This document shows, in pieces, positions 18,116 through 26,901 of a stretch of DNA of 64,000 nucleotides; within the stretch, counting starts at the first letter, position 1; each line of letters begins with the position of its first letter. Location of the stretch: positions 1 through 64,000 of the forward strand of contig DATGGK010000182.1 of the NCBI GenBank assembly GCA_035308565.1. The letters run 5' to 3'. The notes beneath the pieces were generated by a model. The model saw only the letters and a program-made list of their open reading frames with translations, did no database searches and was not told the origin of the DNA. The stretch is from JANXLS01 sp035308565. Its GTDB lineage: Bacteria; Planctomycetota; SZUA-567; H5-PLA8. A program made the translations under genes and the position numbers.

Positions 18116-18200
18116 AGTCCTGAGTGCTGAGTGCTGAGTAATGGCGGCAAAAGCGCTTCGCGCTTTCCCGCTCAGGACTCAGGACTCAGCACTCAGGACT
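18116..18200. repeat. Inverted heptamer-repeat element with central hairpin
   Basis: The left arm (18116-18139) is tandem AGTSCTG heptamers. The right arm (18171-18200) is tandem ACTCAGS heptamers, the reverse complement class. The centre (18140-18170) contains AAAGCGC-TTC-GCGCTTT, a perfect stem with a TTC loop. The same design recurs at 50715-50805. It lies between divergent genes. Confidence 0.85.
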
Positions 18201-18224
18201 AATTCTGAATCCACGAAAAAAATC

Positions 18225-18253
18225 GTGACAAACGCGGGAAAATGGTGTACTGT
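18225..18253 (+). promoter_or_regulatory. Candidate sigma-70 promoter
   Basis: GTGACA (18225-18230) and TACTGT (18248-18253) are separated by exactly 17 bp and precede the DUF1549/DUF1553 gene by about 80 nt. The -10 box is weak. The call is based on spacing and position only. Confidence 0.3.
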
Positions 18254-18330
18254 GAATACTGCGGATATCAATAGGCGTTTATCATCTTAACGCCAGAAGG
18301 GCTTGACTCCGCAGGTGGGGCAAGTTGGTT

Positions 18331-20010
18331 ATGAAAAGGAGCGCACTATTTTTGGCAGTCTTTGTTCTGTCCGCCGCGGCTGCACGCGCGGCGGATCAGA
18401 ATTATCTGGCAATTTATGAATACGGTTCGCCGGCGCAGATGGGCGAATTGGACAGAATCGTTTTGTCCAAACTCGGCTCGATTGGATGCGGGCCAGGCCG
18501 CTGTTCCGACGCGGTCTTCGTGCGCCGTGCGTTCATCGATGTCATCGGCACCCTGCCGACGCCGCAGGAGGCGCGGGAATTCATCCTCGACCCGGACATT
18601 GGAGGCAAGCGCGCCAAGCTGATCGATCGATTGCTGGCACGCGACGAATTCGCAGATTATTGGGCCATGAAGTGGGGCGACGTGCTGCGAATCAAGGCGG
18701 AATTCCCCGTCAATCTCTGGCCCAACGCCGCGCAGGCCTATCACCGCTGGGTGCGCGCGTCGATTGCCGAGAACAAACCGTACGACAAATTCGCGCGCGA
18801 ACTGCTCACGTCCAGCGGCAGCAACTTCCGCGTTGGGCCGGTGAATTTTTATCGCGCGCTCCAAAACCGCACACCCGAAGGCATCGCCGGCGCGGTGGCA
18901 TTGACGCTGATGGGGTCGCGCATTGATTCCTGGCCGAAAGAGCGCCAAGCCGGCATGGCGGCGTTCTTTTCGCAGATTGGCTACAAGTCAACGCGCGAAT
19001 GGAAAGAGGAGGTCGTCTTCTGGGATCCATTGCACAGCAGCGTGCTTGTAGCCAACGCGGCCGCCGAGAAGAAACCCGGCGCGCCCGCCGAACCTGCGCC
19101 GCTCGTCGAGCCGAGCGTGGTCTCGGCGATCTTGCCGGACGGCACGAAGATCATGTTGACGCCCGACCGCGATCCGCGCGATGACTTCGCCGATTGGCTG
19201 ATCAAACCGAAAAACAAATGGTTCACGCGCGCGATCTGCAACCGCGTTTGGTCGTGGCTGATTGGCCGAGGCATCATCCACGAGCCGGATGACATTCGCG
19301 ACGACAATCCGCCATGCAACCCGGAACTGATCACGTTTCTCGAAAAGGAATTGATCGCCAGCGGCTATGACATGAAGAAGTTCTACCGCCTGATTTTGAA
19401 CTCGGCGACGTACCAGTTCTCCTCGACGCCGCGCTTCGTCAACAATCCCAAAGCCGAAGCCAATTTTGCGAGCTATCCGCTGCGGCGGCTTGAAGCCGAA
19501 GTGCTGATCGACGCGATCAACAAGGCCACCGGCGCGACGGACCTTTATACCAGTCCCATTCCTGAGCCGTTCACGTACATTCCGAAGGATAAGCCGGCGA
19601 TCACCATCGCCGACGGCAGCATCACCAGCCCTTTCCTAACCTTATTCGGGCGCTCGGCACGCGCGACGGGAATGGAGAACGAACGCAACAACAAGCCCGT
19701 GCCCGCGCAGTGGCTGCACACGCTCAATTCGAGCCATATTCAGATAAAATTGTCGCAAGGTCCGACGATGAAGGCGATCCTCGATTCAGGTCACAAGCCG
19801 GCACAAATCCTTGAAGACCTGTACCTCACTATTCTCTCGCGCTTTCCGACGCCTCAGGAAGTGTCCTATGCGGAATCATACAGTTCAGCCGCAACAACCG
19901 TGCAAGGGAAGGCGGTCAAAGGAGGCGGCGCCCAGCAAAGGCGCCGCGAGGATTGGGTGGACATCGCCTGGGCTTTGATGAACAGCGATGAATTTTTGTA
20001 CCGGCATTGA
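18331..20010 (+). CDS. Secreted DUF1549/DUF1553 protein
   Basis: A 559-residue protein with a signal peptide (residues 1-21). A DUF1549 domain lies at about 35-260 (RRAFIDVIGTLPTPQEAREF, then YDKFARELLTSSGSN). A DUF1553 domain lies at about 275-555 (WLIKPKNKWFTRAICNRVWSW, YPLRRLEAEVLIDAI, NSDEFLYRH). These paired domains are very common in Planctomycetota and Verrucomicrobiota and nearly always precede a DUF1501 gene, as here. A role in handling polysaccharide, perhaps sulfated, has been suggested for such clusters but is not proven. ATG 18331 follows AGGTGGGG at 10 nt; TTG 18325 is an alternative. Confidence 0.9.
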   Translation: MKRSALFLAVFVLSAAAARAADQNYLAIYEYGSPAQMGELDRIVLSKLGSIGCGPGRCSDAVFVRRAFIDVIGTLPTPQEAREFILDPDIGGKRAKLIDRLLARDEFADYWAMKWGDVLRIKAEFPVNLWPNAAQAYHRWVRASIAENKPYDKFARELLTSSGSNFRVGPVNFYRALQNRTPEGIAGAVALTLMGSRIDSWPKERQAGMAAFFSQIGYKSTREWKEEVVFWDPLHSSVLVANAAAEKKPGAPAEPAPLVEPSVVSAILPDGTKIMLTPDRDPRDDFADWLIKPKNKWFTRAICNRVWSWLIGRGIIHEPDDIRDDNPPCNPELITFLEKELIASGYDMKKFYRLILNSATYQFSSTPRFVNNPKAEANFASYPLRRLEAEVLIDAINKATGATDLYTSPIPEPFTYIPKDKPAITIADGSITSPFLTLFGRSARATGMENERNNKPVPAQWLHTLNSSHIQIKLSQGPTMKAILDSGHKPAQILEDLYLTILSRFPTPQEVSYAESYSSAATTVQGKAVKGGGAQQRRREDWVDIAWALMNSDEFLYRH

Positions 20011-20018
20011 CACAGCTT

Positions 20019-20095
20019 AATTCAAGGTTCACGATTCAAAACTCAAGGTTATCGGATGCGGCGACGTTGAATCTTGAATCTCGAATCTTTGAATG
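20019..20095. repeat. Inverted heptamer-repeat element (ATTCAAG class)
   Basis: The left arm (20019-20050) is degenerate ATTCAAG-type heptamers. The right arm (20067-20095) is TTGAATC-type heptamers (TTGAATC, TTGAATC, TCGAATC), the reverse complement class. The organisation matches 18116-18200 but with another heptamer sequence. Confidence 0.65.
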
Positions 20096-20116
20096 TGCTC
20101 TATAAGGAGACTGGAT

Positions 20117-21469
20117 ATGAAACCGAACCGCAGACTGAACAGTGGCGCAGGAATCACTCGGCGTGAAGCATTGGCGCGGGGCGCAGTCGGATTGCTGGCG
20201 GCGGGATCGCTCGGCGCCAAACTCATGGGGGACGACAGCCCGTATGAAAAACCGGCGGCGAAGACGAAAGCCAAGTCGGTGGTCCAGGTGTTCCTCTGGG
20301 GCGGCATGTCGCACAACGACACGTGGGACCCCAAGCCGGATTCCGGCTACGATTACGAAGGCGAGTTCGGGAAGTCCATCTCGACGAATGCGAACGGCAT
20401 CCAGATCGGCGGCTTGTTCCCGGAGTTGGCGAAGCAGGCGGACAAGTTCTCGCTGATTCGCGGCATGACTCACCGTAACAATGGCCACGAGACGGCCGCG
20501 TACCTGATGCAGACCGGCCACACGCCCGGCGAGCGGCTGGCCTATCCCAGCATCGGCGCGGTCTTTTCGCTGTTCAAAAGCCCGGAATACAAGGGCATCA
20601 TTCCGCCGTACGTGGTGCTGAATCGAGAACAGGGCCGCTTCTCTGAAGAGGGTTTCCTCGGGCCAAAATACAAACCCTTCGCCACCGGCGGCGACCCCAA
20701 CGCGGCGCGCTTCGAGGTCGAGGGCGTTGTGGCGCCCGGCATCACCGACGACCGCCAGCGCTCCCGCCGCGAATTGCTGAAGCGCTTGAACAGCATGGGC
20801 AATTTGATGCACGACAGCAAGGATTTGTACGCATCGGAAGAAGCGAAGAACCGCGCATACGAATTGATCCTCGGCGCCGGCCGCGACGTGTTCGATCTGA
20901 CCAAAGAGAAGCCGGAACTGCGCGACAAGTATGGCCGCCACACGTTCGGGCAGGAATGTCTCGCCGCGCGGCGCATGGTCGAAGCCGGCGTGCCGTACGT
21001 CGTCATCAATTATCCGGGCGGATGGGACACACACAGCAATCACTTCGCGACGATGCGGCGGCAGTGTCCGCAGTTGGATCAGGGCCTGGCGGTGCTTCTG
21101 TCTGACTTAAAAGACCGCGGGCTGCTGGACACGACGCTGGTTTGGTGCTGCGGCGAATTTGGGCGAGGTCCGAAAGTGGATTGGCAACCGCCGTGGAATG
21201 GCGGACGAAACCACTACGGCAACGTTTTCTCGGTGCTGGTTGCCGGCGGCGGATTCAAAGGCGGCTGCGTGGTCGGCTCGTCGGACGCAAAGGCCGAAGA
21301 AGTCAAAGACCGCCCCGTGTATCCGGTGGATTTGCTTGGCAGCATTTATCAACTGGCTGGAATCGATGCGAGCGCCAAGCTTTCGCACCCGATGGGTCTC
21401 GAAGCTCACGTATTGCCGACGTCGGCGGAGAACGTGAAGTCGGCGGGGTTGTTGAAGGAAATTATGTAG
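20117..21469 (+). CDS. DUF1501 protein with Tat signal
   Basis: A 450-residue protein. A Tat signal, TRREALARGAVGLLAAG, occupies residues about 16-35. A sulfatase/alkaline-phosphatase-like DUF1501 domain follows: VVQVFLWGGMSHNDTWDPKP, GMTHRNNGHETAAYLM, GGWDTHSNH and GRNHYGNVFSVLVAGGG. Conserved His/Asp residues in GMTHRNNGHE and GWDTH are likely metal ligands by analogy with the alkaline phosphatase superfamily. TAAGGAG stands 7 nt before ATG 20117. It is the usual partner of the upstream DUF1549/DUF1553 protein. Confidence 0.92.
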   Translation: MKPNRRLNSGAGITRREALARGAVGLLAAGSLGAKLMGDDSPYEKPAAKTKAKSVVQVFLWGGMSHNDTWDPKPDSGYDYEGEFGKSISTNANGIQIGGLFPELAKQADKFSLIRGMTHRNNGHETAAYLMQTGHTPGERLAYPSIGAVFSLFKSPEYKGIIPPYVVLNREQGRFSEEGFLGPKYKPFATGGDPNAARFEVEGVVAPGITDDRQRSRRELLKRLNSMGNLMHDSKDLYASEEAKNRAYELILGAGRDVFDLTKEKPELRDKYGRHTFGQECLAARRMVEAGVPYVVINYPGGWDTHSNHFATMRRQCPQLDQGLAVLLSDLKDRGLLDTTLVWCCGEFGRGPKVDWQPPWNGGRNHYGNVFSVLVAGGGFKGGCVVGSSDAKAEEVKDRPVYPVDLLGSIYQLAGIDASAKLSHPMGLEAHVLPTSAENVKSAGLLKEIM

Positions 21470-21474
21470 GAAAT

Positions 21475-21552
21475 GAGACTGGAGACTGGAGACGAGAGAC
21501 GGGAACAGGAATCCGAGGGCGCGGCTAAACTGCTCCGGTCTCCAGTCTCGAG
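21475..21552. repeat. Inverted heptamer-repeat element (GGAGACT class)
   Basis: The left arm (from 21475) is GAGACTGGAGACTGGAGACG. The right arm (21538-21550) is GGTCTCCAGTCTC, the reverse complement of the first heptamers. It lies just upstream of the PPC-domain gene, whose open frame runs through it; the true start is after the repeat. Confidence 0.65.
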
Positions 21553-21562
21553 TGGAGTGGTT

Positions 21563-23584
21563 ATGTTCAAAACACGATGGCTTGTAATCCTGGCCGTGGC
21601 CGGTCTGATGGCGCCGGCGGCGGCAGAGCAGCGGCCGTACATCGGCTACGTTTATCCGGCTGGAGGCCAGCAAGGCACGACATTTCAAATCAAGCTCGGC
21701 GGGCAGGGTTTGGACGACGTGAACCAGGCGATCGTCTCCGGCAACGGCGTTGACGCGAAAGTGCTGGAGTATTACCGCAGACTCGGACCAAACGAAATCG
21801 CCCTGTTGAACGAGCAGCTTAAAGAATTGAAGCCGGCGAAAACCGACGCGGCGAAAGGCAAACCTGCGGAGACGTCCCCGATAAAAACCGCGCCGGCGCC
21901 CGCGCAGCCGGCGCCCCAAATTTCGCTGCCGCAAGGTTACGAACCCGCGCAAATCGTCGCGCGCATCGAACGACGTATCGCCGAAGCCGTCAACACACCC
22001 GCGTGCAATTCGATCTCCAATCTTGTCTTCGTCGAAGTCACGGTTTCACCGGGCGCCGAACCCGGCCCGCGCGAAATTCGGCTGGTGACGCCGCGCGGCG
22101 GCGCATCAAATCCGCTGGTCTTCCATGTCAGCCAGGAACCGGAAGTGATTCGCAAGCCGATGATCTCCGCCTCGCTCCAAATTCTGGGCAAAGAAGAATC
22201 GGCGCTGCGCAAACGCCCGCCGGAAGAAGTCGAGCAACAGATTACCATTCCGTGCACCGTCAACGGCCAGATCGCATCGGGCGAAGTTAATCGCTATCGT
22301 TTCAAAGCCAAAAAAGGCCAGCACCTCGTGCTGACCACCGAAGCTCGTTCGCTGATCCCGTTCATCGCCGACGCCGTGCCCGGCTGGTTTCAACCCGTGC
22401 TCGCTGTTTACGACAGCAGCGGCAAGGAAGTCGCGTACGACGACGATTACCGCTTCAAGCCCGATCCTGTGATTCTTTTCGAAGTTCCCAAAGACGGCGA
22501 ATACACCTTCACGATTATCGACGCCATTTACCGCGGGCGCGAAGATTTTGTCTATCGCGTGACCATCGGCGAACTGCCGTTCATCACCAGCATCTTCCCG
22601 CTCGGTATGCAAGCGGGCACGGTTCCAACGATTGAGATGAAAGGCTGGAATTTGCAGAAAGCCGCGCTCACTCCGCCGGGCAAGGATTCTCCCGCCGGTG
22701 TTTACGATCTCGCCGCGCGCGTCGGGGGCCTGAACTCCAACCACGTCCAGTTTGCCGTGGACAATCTGCCCGAATGTGTCGAGAAAGAGCCAAACAACGA
22801 CCGGCCCACAGCGCAAAAAGTCACCTTGCCGATCATCGTCAACGGGCGCGTCGATAAACCCGGCGACATCGATGTGTTTCAATTCGCCGGCAGTGCCGGA
22901 CAGACGATTGTCGCCGAAGTCTACGCGCGGCGGCTGGATTCGCCGCTCGATTCCGAACTCAAACTTACCGACACCACGGGCAAATTGCTAGCCTTCAACG
23001 ACGATCACGAAGACGCCGGTTCCGGCGTCAACACGCACGCGGCTGATTCCTACATCAAATACAAATTGCCCGCCGACGGCACATACTTCATCCACCTCGC
23101 CGATGCCGCTAAATGCGGCGGCGAAGAATACGCCTACCGCCTGCGCATCAGCGAACCGCGCCCTGATTTCGAGCTGCGCATCGTCCCCTCCAGCGTCGCG
23201 CTGCGCGCGAAATCTTCCGCTGGCGTTGACGTGCACATCCTCCGCAAAGACGGTTTCTCCGGAACGGTCAAACTCGTTTTGAAAGATCCGCCGGAAGGAT
23301 TCTCCGTGGGCTCCGTCACGCTCGCGCCCGGTCAGGAAGTCGTCAAATTCAATCTGCAAACGTCACTCTCTGAAACAAAGCTTCCGCTCTCCTTAAAGAT
23401 CGAAGGCCAGGCGAAGATTGGCGACAAAGACGTGGCCCACGTCGCCGTGCCTGCCGAAGACCGTATGCAGGCGTTCCTCTGGCGCCATCTCGTCCCCGCC
23501 CGCGAATTTCGCGTCTTCGTTTATGATCCCAACAAAGAACCACCGTCCAAACGCGCCAGCAAGGTGAAACTGCCGACGCCGTGA
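21563..23584 (+). CDS. Secreted PPC-domain protein with IPT/TIG-like N-terminus
   Basis: A 673-residue secreted protein with a signal peptide (residues 1-20, ending AAAEQ). An IPT/TIG-like segment (YVYPAGGQQGTTFQIKLGG) comes first. Bacterial pre-peptidase C-terminal (PPC) beta-sandwich domains follow at about 230-345 (VNRYRFKAKKGQHLVLTTEA) and 420-535 (GDIDVFQFAGSAGQTIVAEV). A last beta domain ends the chain. The frame extends upstream to 21473 through a repeat, but ATG 21563 begins the signal peptide. It probably acts outside the cell as a binding or scaffold protein beside the DUF1501 pair. Confidence 0.8.
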   Translation: MFKTRWLVILAVAGLMAPAAAEQRPYIGYVYPAGGQQGTTFQIKLGGQGLDDVNQAIVSGNGVDAKVLEYYRRLGPNEIALLNEQLKELKPAKTDAAKGKPAETSPIKTAPAPAQPAPQISLPQGYEPAQIVARIERRIAEAVNTPACNSISNLVFVEVTVSPGAEPGPREIRLVTPRGGASNPLVFHVSQEPEVIRKPMISASLQILGKEESALRKRPPEEVEQQITIPCTVNGQIASGEVNRYRFKAKKGQHLVLTTEARSLIPFIADAVPGWFQPVLAVYDSSGKEVAYDDDYRFKPDPVILFEVPKDGEYTFTIIDAIYRGREDFVYRVTIGELPFITSIFPLGMQAGTVPTIEMKGWNLQKAALTPPGKDSPAGVYDLAARVGGLNSNHVQFAVDNLPECVEKEPNNDRPTAQKVTLPIIVNGRVDKPGDIDVFQFAGSAGQTIVAEVYARRLDSPLDSELKLTDTTGKLLAFNDDHEDAGSGVNTHAADSYIKYKLPADGTYFIHLADAAKCGGEEYAYRLRISEPRPDFELRIVPSSVALRAKSSAGVDVHILRKDGFSGTVKLVLKDPPEGFSVGSVTLAPGQEVVKFNLQTSLSETKLPLSLKIEGQAKIGDKDVAHVAVPAEDRMQAFLWRHLVPAREFRVFVYDPNKEPPSKRASKVKLPTP

Positions 23585-23589
23585 GAAGG

Positions 23590-23622
23590 CAGGAGTCAGG
23601 AGGCAGGAGTCAGGAGTCAGGG
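23590..23622. repeat. Heptamer tandem repeat (GGAGTCA class)
   Basis: CAGGAGTCAGGAGGCAGGAG and following bases form four to five copies of GGAGTCA/GGAGGCA heptamers between the PPC and LamG genes. The reverse complement heptamer ACTCCTG belongs to the same ACTCNNN class as the other elements. No inverted partner was found next to it. Confidence 0.65.
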
Positions 23623-23638
23623 GCGGGAGGAATTCAAC

Positions 23639-24556
23639 ATGAAACGCAGCACGGTTCGCGTCACGGTTCGGCTCGCTATGGGACTTTGTTTCGCCAGTCT
23701 TACTGGGTTGGCTGGCGAGCCCGCGAAAGCTGCCGCCCCACCCCCGCCGCCGCCGCCGCCGAAAGGCACGGTGCTTTATTTTAGTTTCGACAAGGCCGAA
23801 TCCGGCAACGTTCCCGATAAAAGCGGGAGCAACAACACCGGCCATATCACGGGCGCAAAGTGGACTGCCGCCGGCAAGCTCGGCGGCGGCTGCGAGTTCT
23901 CCGGCAAAGGCGATTATATTCAAGTCGCGGACAGCGAATCGCTTCACATGAAGCAGGGAACATTTATCGCTTGGTTCAAGACTTCGAAGTCCGACACGAT
24001 CTGGCGACGCATCCTCGACAAACGCGCCGAACGCGGCTTTGCGCTGGCCATCGCCGGCGATGCCGCAGGAATGCAATCCAAAGGCAAACTCGCGTTCACA
24101 GTTAACGGTTGCACGCCATGTTTAAGCGACAACACGGTCGTGGACGGCAGTTGGCACCACGCCGCCGCGACGTTCGACGGCGAAAATCTGCGATTGTATG
24201 TCGATGGCGTGCTTCAAAAAGCGGTGGTCCCGATGAAGGGCGAAATCGTCGCCACCCACGAACCGCTGACGATCGGGCAGAACCGCTACAACCCGACGCC
24301 GCTGGAAAACGATCAATCCTTCGAAGGCACGCTCGATGAAATCATGCTCGTCAACCGCGCGCTGTCCGCCGAGGAGATCAAAGCAATGATCGCCGTCGTG
24401 ATCGCCGCCGACCCCGTGGCCGCGGCCAGCAAGCCCAAATTCACCAAGCAGCAGGTCGCAGGCCGGCTCAGGGAGCTCAAGTACCTCTTCGAACAGGGCC
24501 TGCTGACCGAAGATTTCTACGCGCGCAAAGTCGCCGAATGCGAAGCGGCTCAATAA
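23639..24556 (+). CDS. Secreted LamG/concanavalin A-like protein with SHOCT-like tail
   Basis: A 305-residue protein. It has a signal peptide, a proline-rich linker (PPPPPPPPK at about 37-46) and a LamG jelly-roll domain (residues about 48-245). Visible LamG patterns are GTVLYFSFDKAESGNVPDKS, GGGCEFSGKGDYIQVADS and NTVVDGSWHHAAATFDGENL. The last 35 residues (LRELKYLFEQGLLTEDFYARKV) resemble a SHOCT domain. LamG folds usually bind carbohydrate. GGAGG lies 8 nt before ATG 23639. It ends the secreted-protein cluster begun at 18331; the substrate is unknown. Confidence 0.85.
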   Translation: MKRSTVRVTVRLAMGLCFASLTGLAGEPAKAAAPPPPPPPPKGTVLYFSFDKAESGNVPDKSGSNNTGHITGAKWTAAGKLGGGCEFSGKGDYIQVADSESLHMKQGTFIAWFKTSKSDTIWRRILDKRAERGFALAIAGDAAGMQSKGKLAFTVNGCTPCLSDNTVVDGSWHHAAATFDGENLRLYVDGVLQKAVVPMKGEIVATHEPLTIGQNRYNPTPLENDQSFEGTLDEIMLVNRALSAEEIKAMIAVVIAADPVAAASKPKFTKQQVAGRLRELKYLFEQGLLTEDFYARKVAECEAAQ

Positions 24557-24583
24557 CGCCACTTCATTCCCTAACTTTTTCGA

Positions 24584-24606
24584 CCGAGAGAATCCACATC
24601 TCTCGG
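24584..24606. terminator. Perfect 8-bp hairpin after LamG gene
   Basis: CCGAGAGA and TCTCTCGG pair perfectly around a 7-nt loop, 28 nt past the LamG stop. There is no U-run after it, so termination is uncertain. The remaining sequence to 24824 contains only the leader of the next gene. Confidence 0.35.
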
Positions 24607-24824
24607 GAAGACCGAACGGTTTCCAAAATCAAAAAAATCGGCGAAAAAACCGTCTGAAAATCACATTGTGCGTTTTCCGGTAGGATTCCCACCCGCGCGA
24701 ATGTCCTCCCTTCAGAAACCAACACCCCCCGCCGACCTTCGGTGGAACCATTGCCGCAATCAGGCGCTTTTGCCATTCCGCGTTGTCGCGAGATTCGGCG
24801 CTGCGTCCTTAAGGAGTCCGCACC

Positions 24825-25517
24825 ATGAAAGCTTCCTCTCCCATCCTGAGCGTCGCCCTGGTCCTCGCATCCCTCTCCGCCTCCGCCCTCGAACTCAACG
24901 GCCTCGAACTCGCCGCCACCGTCGGCACCCCCTCCGCGCCGCGCGCCGAACCCATTAAACAACCCGTCTTCCTCTTTTGCCCGCATCAGGAAGGCGCCGG
25001 CGCCTGGTCGCTCTATGTGCTCGCCGACAAAAACGATCCGTCCAAAATCCTCGCGCTGGGCCTCGAAGAACTCGCCGGCAAAAACTCGAAGGAATTCACT
25101 TACAAAGGCGTGCTCAAAGCTCAGCAAGACCCCGCCACGCCGCGCCATCAATTGGCCCATCTCGACGCGCAGGATTTCGCCGCCGGCCGCCTCGCCGGAA
25201 AAGACCTGCTCTCGATCAAAGCCCAGCCCGCGCCCGACGGCCTCAAACTCACCATCGACGCCCGCGTCAGCAGCAGCGGCCACTTCATCGTCGGCGGCGC
25301 CGAGCAAAGCCACCGCGACGCCGTCCTCAAATACAGCAGCGTCTACAAATGCTGGCAAGTCAAAGCCCCCAAACTCGAAAACACCGTCGGCGAAAACGCC
25401 GCCGCCAAACACCCCCTGACCCTCACCGGCATCGTCTTCACCTACAGCACCCTGCTTGTCTCCCGCATCTGCGCCGTAGACGAATTCGGAACGGCAGTGC
25501 TGTTGATGGATAGGTAG
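24825..25517 (+). CDS. Secreted protein of unknown function
   Basis: A 230-residue protein with a signal peptide (residues 1-22, LSASALE). The mature part is mixed alpha/beta with no motif I recognise. AAGGAG stands 8 nt before ATG 24825, and codon use is strongly GC-rich like its neighbours, which supports it over a 334-residue frame on the opposite strand. It may belong with the preceding secreted cluster, but there is a 268-nt gap. Confidence 0.65.
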   Translation: MKASSPILSVALVLASLSASALELNGLELAATVGTPSAPRAEPIKQPVFLFCPHQEGAGAWSLYVLADKNDPSKILALGLEELAGKNSKEFTYKGVLKAQQDPATPRHQLAHLDAQDFAAGRLAGKDLLSIKAQPAPDGLKLTIDARVSSSGHFIVGGAEQSHRDAVLKYSSVYKCWQVKAPKLENTVGENAAAKHPLTLTGIVFTYSTLLVSRICAVDEFGTAVLLMDR

Positions 25518-25910
25518 GGACCGGCTCACCGCGCCGCCTTGTTGCAAAAGTTGCACTATGCGCATCAACGTCCCACCTTAACTTGGTTCAAGCTCCGTTC
25601 GTCGCCAAACTCTTTACAAAAGTTGCACATTATTCCTAACCGCTGACCCCCCTGACTCCTTGCCCCTGTTCCCGTTTCCAGTCTCCCCGATATATCACGC
25701 CTTTTGACGCATAATGTTCCACGTGTAACGTCCCGTAATATTAGGTATCGTTCAGCCTAGGTCAGGCGGCCGCGCACATCTGCACAAAAATTGTGCAAAG
25801 TTTTTCGAATTGTAAAATCTCAGTGAATATTCATCTGGACTATTGACACGCGCATAAAAATGTGGTTGAGTGACTATGCTAGCATCACTCATCAACGAAT
25901 GAACCTTCCG
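25518..25910. other. Intergenic region with degenerate repeat remnants
   Basis: No gene is seen. The stretch 25640-25690 (TGACTCCTTGCCCCTG and TTTCCAGTCTCC) is a degenerate reverse-strand version of the heptamer elements at 21475 and 23590. Base composition falls toward AT from 25700. TTGACA occurs at 25843-25848 but has no -10 box at usual spacing. Confidence 0.5.
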
Positions 25911-25948
25911 AGAAGGAGGTCCGCGTGTCCGCGTATTTTACCCCCCCC
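25911..25948 (+). promoter_or_regulatory. Strong ribosome binding site, GTG and 8-C tract of the large surface-protein gene
   Basis: AGAAGGAGGT (25911-25920) is a near-perfect ribosome binding site and is followed by GTG at 25925. That GTG frame stops at 25982. A run of eight C (25941-25948) lies between. One extra C would join the GTG to the long frame, giving a normal signal peptide. This could be a slippage-based on/off switch or an assembly error. Confidence 0.55.
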
Positions 25949-25983
25949 GCAAATGTTTTGATTTCGTACGCGCCGCGATTTTG

Positions 25984-26901
25984 ATGGCGACATTTGCCGC
26001 TGCAATAGTTTCGGGCGCGGACGTTATCTCGCCAAGCAATCTGTTCACGATCGAGCAAATCGGCTTTTCGATCCACTGCGACTATGGCGATATCGACACC
26101 GAATACATGTATTACGGTATCTACAATTCGGCCGGAACGTGCTTGTGGAGTTGTTGCACGAACGCAGATGCGCCGGGCACCATTGATGATACGCCATACC
26201 CCAACAACGCGGATGTTTTCCCGAGTGGCGTGTACCGGTTTACAGTCATGCCGTATCCTTGGAACAACGACACTCAGCCGGCCGCGGATTTTCTTTTCAC
26301 CGTGGTCGCCGCGCCGCCAACGCTGCAGTATGTGACGGCGACGGGTTCGTTCGTTCAAATAGGCGGCGCGGATTTGATTGGCGGTTCGAGCGTGACCATT
26401 TCCGGCGCGTTTTTGTCTGCGCTTGGAGTACTTGCCAACGGAAGTGGGTTCGATGACAGCAGCTTTCGTTATTCCCTCGACGGCGGAGAATACGTGGCGC
26501 TGTCTGGGTCAAGCTATTTCGACTGGGGCCAATTTACTCTCGTACTGAATAACTTGACCGAGGGCAACCACCACCTTGATTTTCATGTCGCCGACGTTCT
26601 CGGCAACGTGGGCACAGCCGGCTACGATTTCGTTTACGATGTGACGGCACCCACACTGTCGATGCCCAGTGGGACAATTACAGTTACGGATCCACTGGTG
26701 AACATCTTGGGTGAACATCTTGGTGGACATTTGGGATCTGAATGGGATCGATTGGACGCAGACCTCGGTAGGCGTGTCGTCGTACCCCGCGTTTGGCTAT
26801 GCATGCCCCGACGATTCGAAGGCGCATATTTTCGCCAGCACGCCGCTGAATATGGGCGACCAGTTTTATTTCTGGATCAACGCGTTCGATCTCGCCGGTA
26901 A
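25984..26901 (+). CDS. Large secreted Ig-like protein, N-terminal segment (frameshifted)
   Basis: Up to codon about 240 this frame reads as the N-terminal part of a large secreted protein. A hydrophobic segment (FAAAIVSGA) is followed by Cys-containing beta domains and an Ig-like domain (ITVTDPLVNI). After 26710 the reading becomes nonsense because a 13-bp tandem duplication shifts the frame; removing one copy joins it to the frame at 26711-29803. ATG 25984 itself has no ribosome binding site. The plausible original start is GTG 25925, reached if the 8-C tract had nine C. The intact protein would be about 1,280 residues. Confidence 0.6.
   Translation: MATFAAAIVSGADVISPSNLFTIEQIGFSIHCDYGDIDTEYMYYGIYNSAGTCLWSCCTNADAPGTIDDTPYPNNADVFPSGVYRFTVMPYPWNNDTQPAADFLFTVVAAPPTLQYVTATGSFVQIGGADLIGGSSVTISGAFLSALGVLANGSGFDDSSFRYSLDGGEYVALSGSSYFDWGQFTLVLNNLTEGNHHLDFHVADVLGNVGTAGYDFVYDVTAPTLSMPSGTITVTDPLVNILGEHLGGHLGSEWDRLDADLGRRVVVPRVWLCMPRRFEGAYFRQHAAEYGRPVLFLDQRVRSRR
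26698..26723. repeat. 13-bp perfect tandem duplication inside the surface-protein gene
   Basis: GTGAACATCTTGG occurs twice in direct succession (26698-26710 and 26711-26723). Thirteen is not a multiple of three, so the reading frame changes here. With a single copy the protein would read through as DPLVNILVDIWDLNG. Confidence 0.95.

Noticed and set aside
18116..18200. CRISPR repeat-spacer unit
   Set aside because: The period is 7 bp with inverted arms and no spacers.
24564..25568. 334-codon minus-strand frame opposite the secreted protein at 24825
   Set aside because: No ribosome binding site and unnatural Gly/Phe/Asp-rich composition. The plus-strand gene has AAGGAG and a signal peptide.
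25843..25880. Promoter with TTGACA at 25843 and TATGCT at 25875 for the large surface protein
   Set aside because: The boxes are 26 bp apart, too far for a normal sigma-70 promoter.
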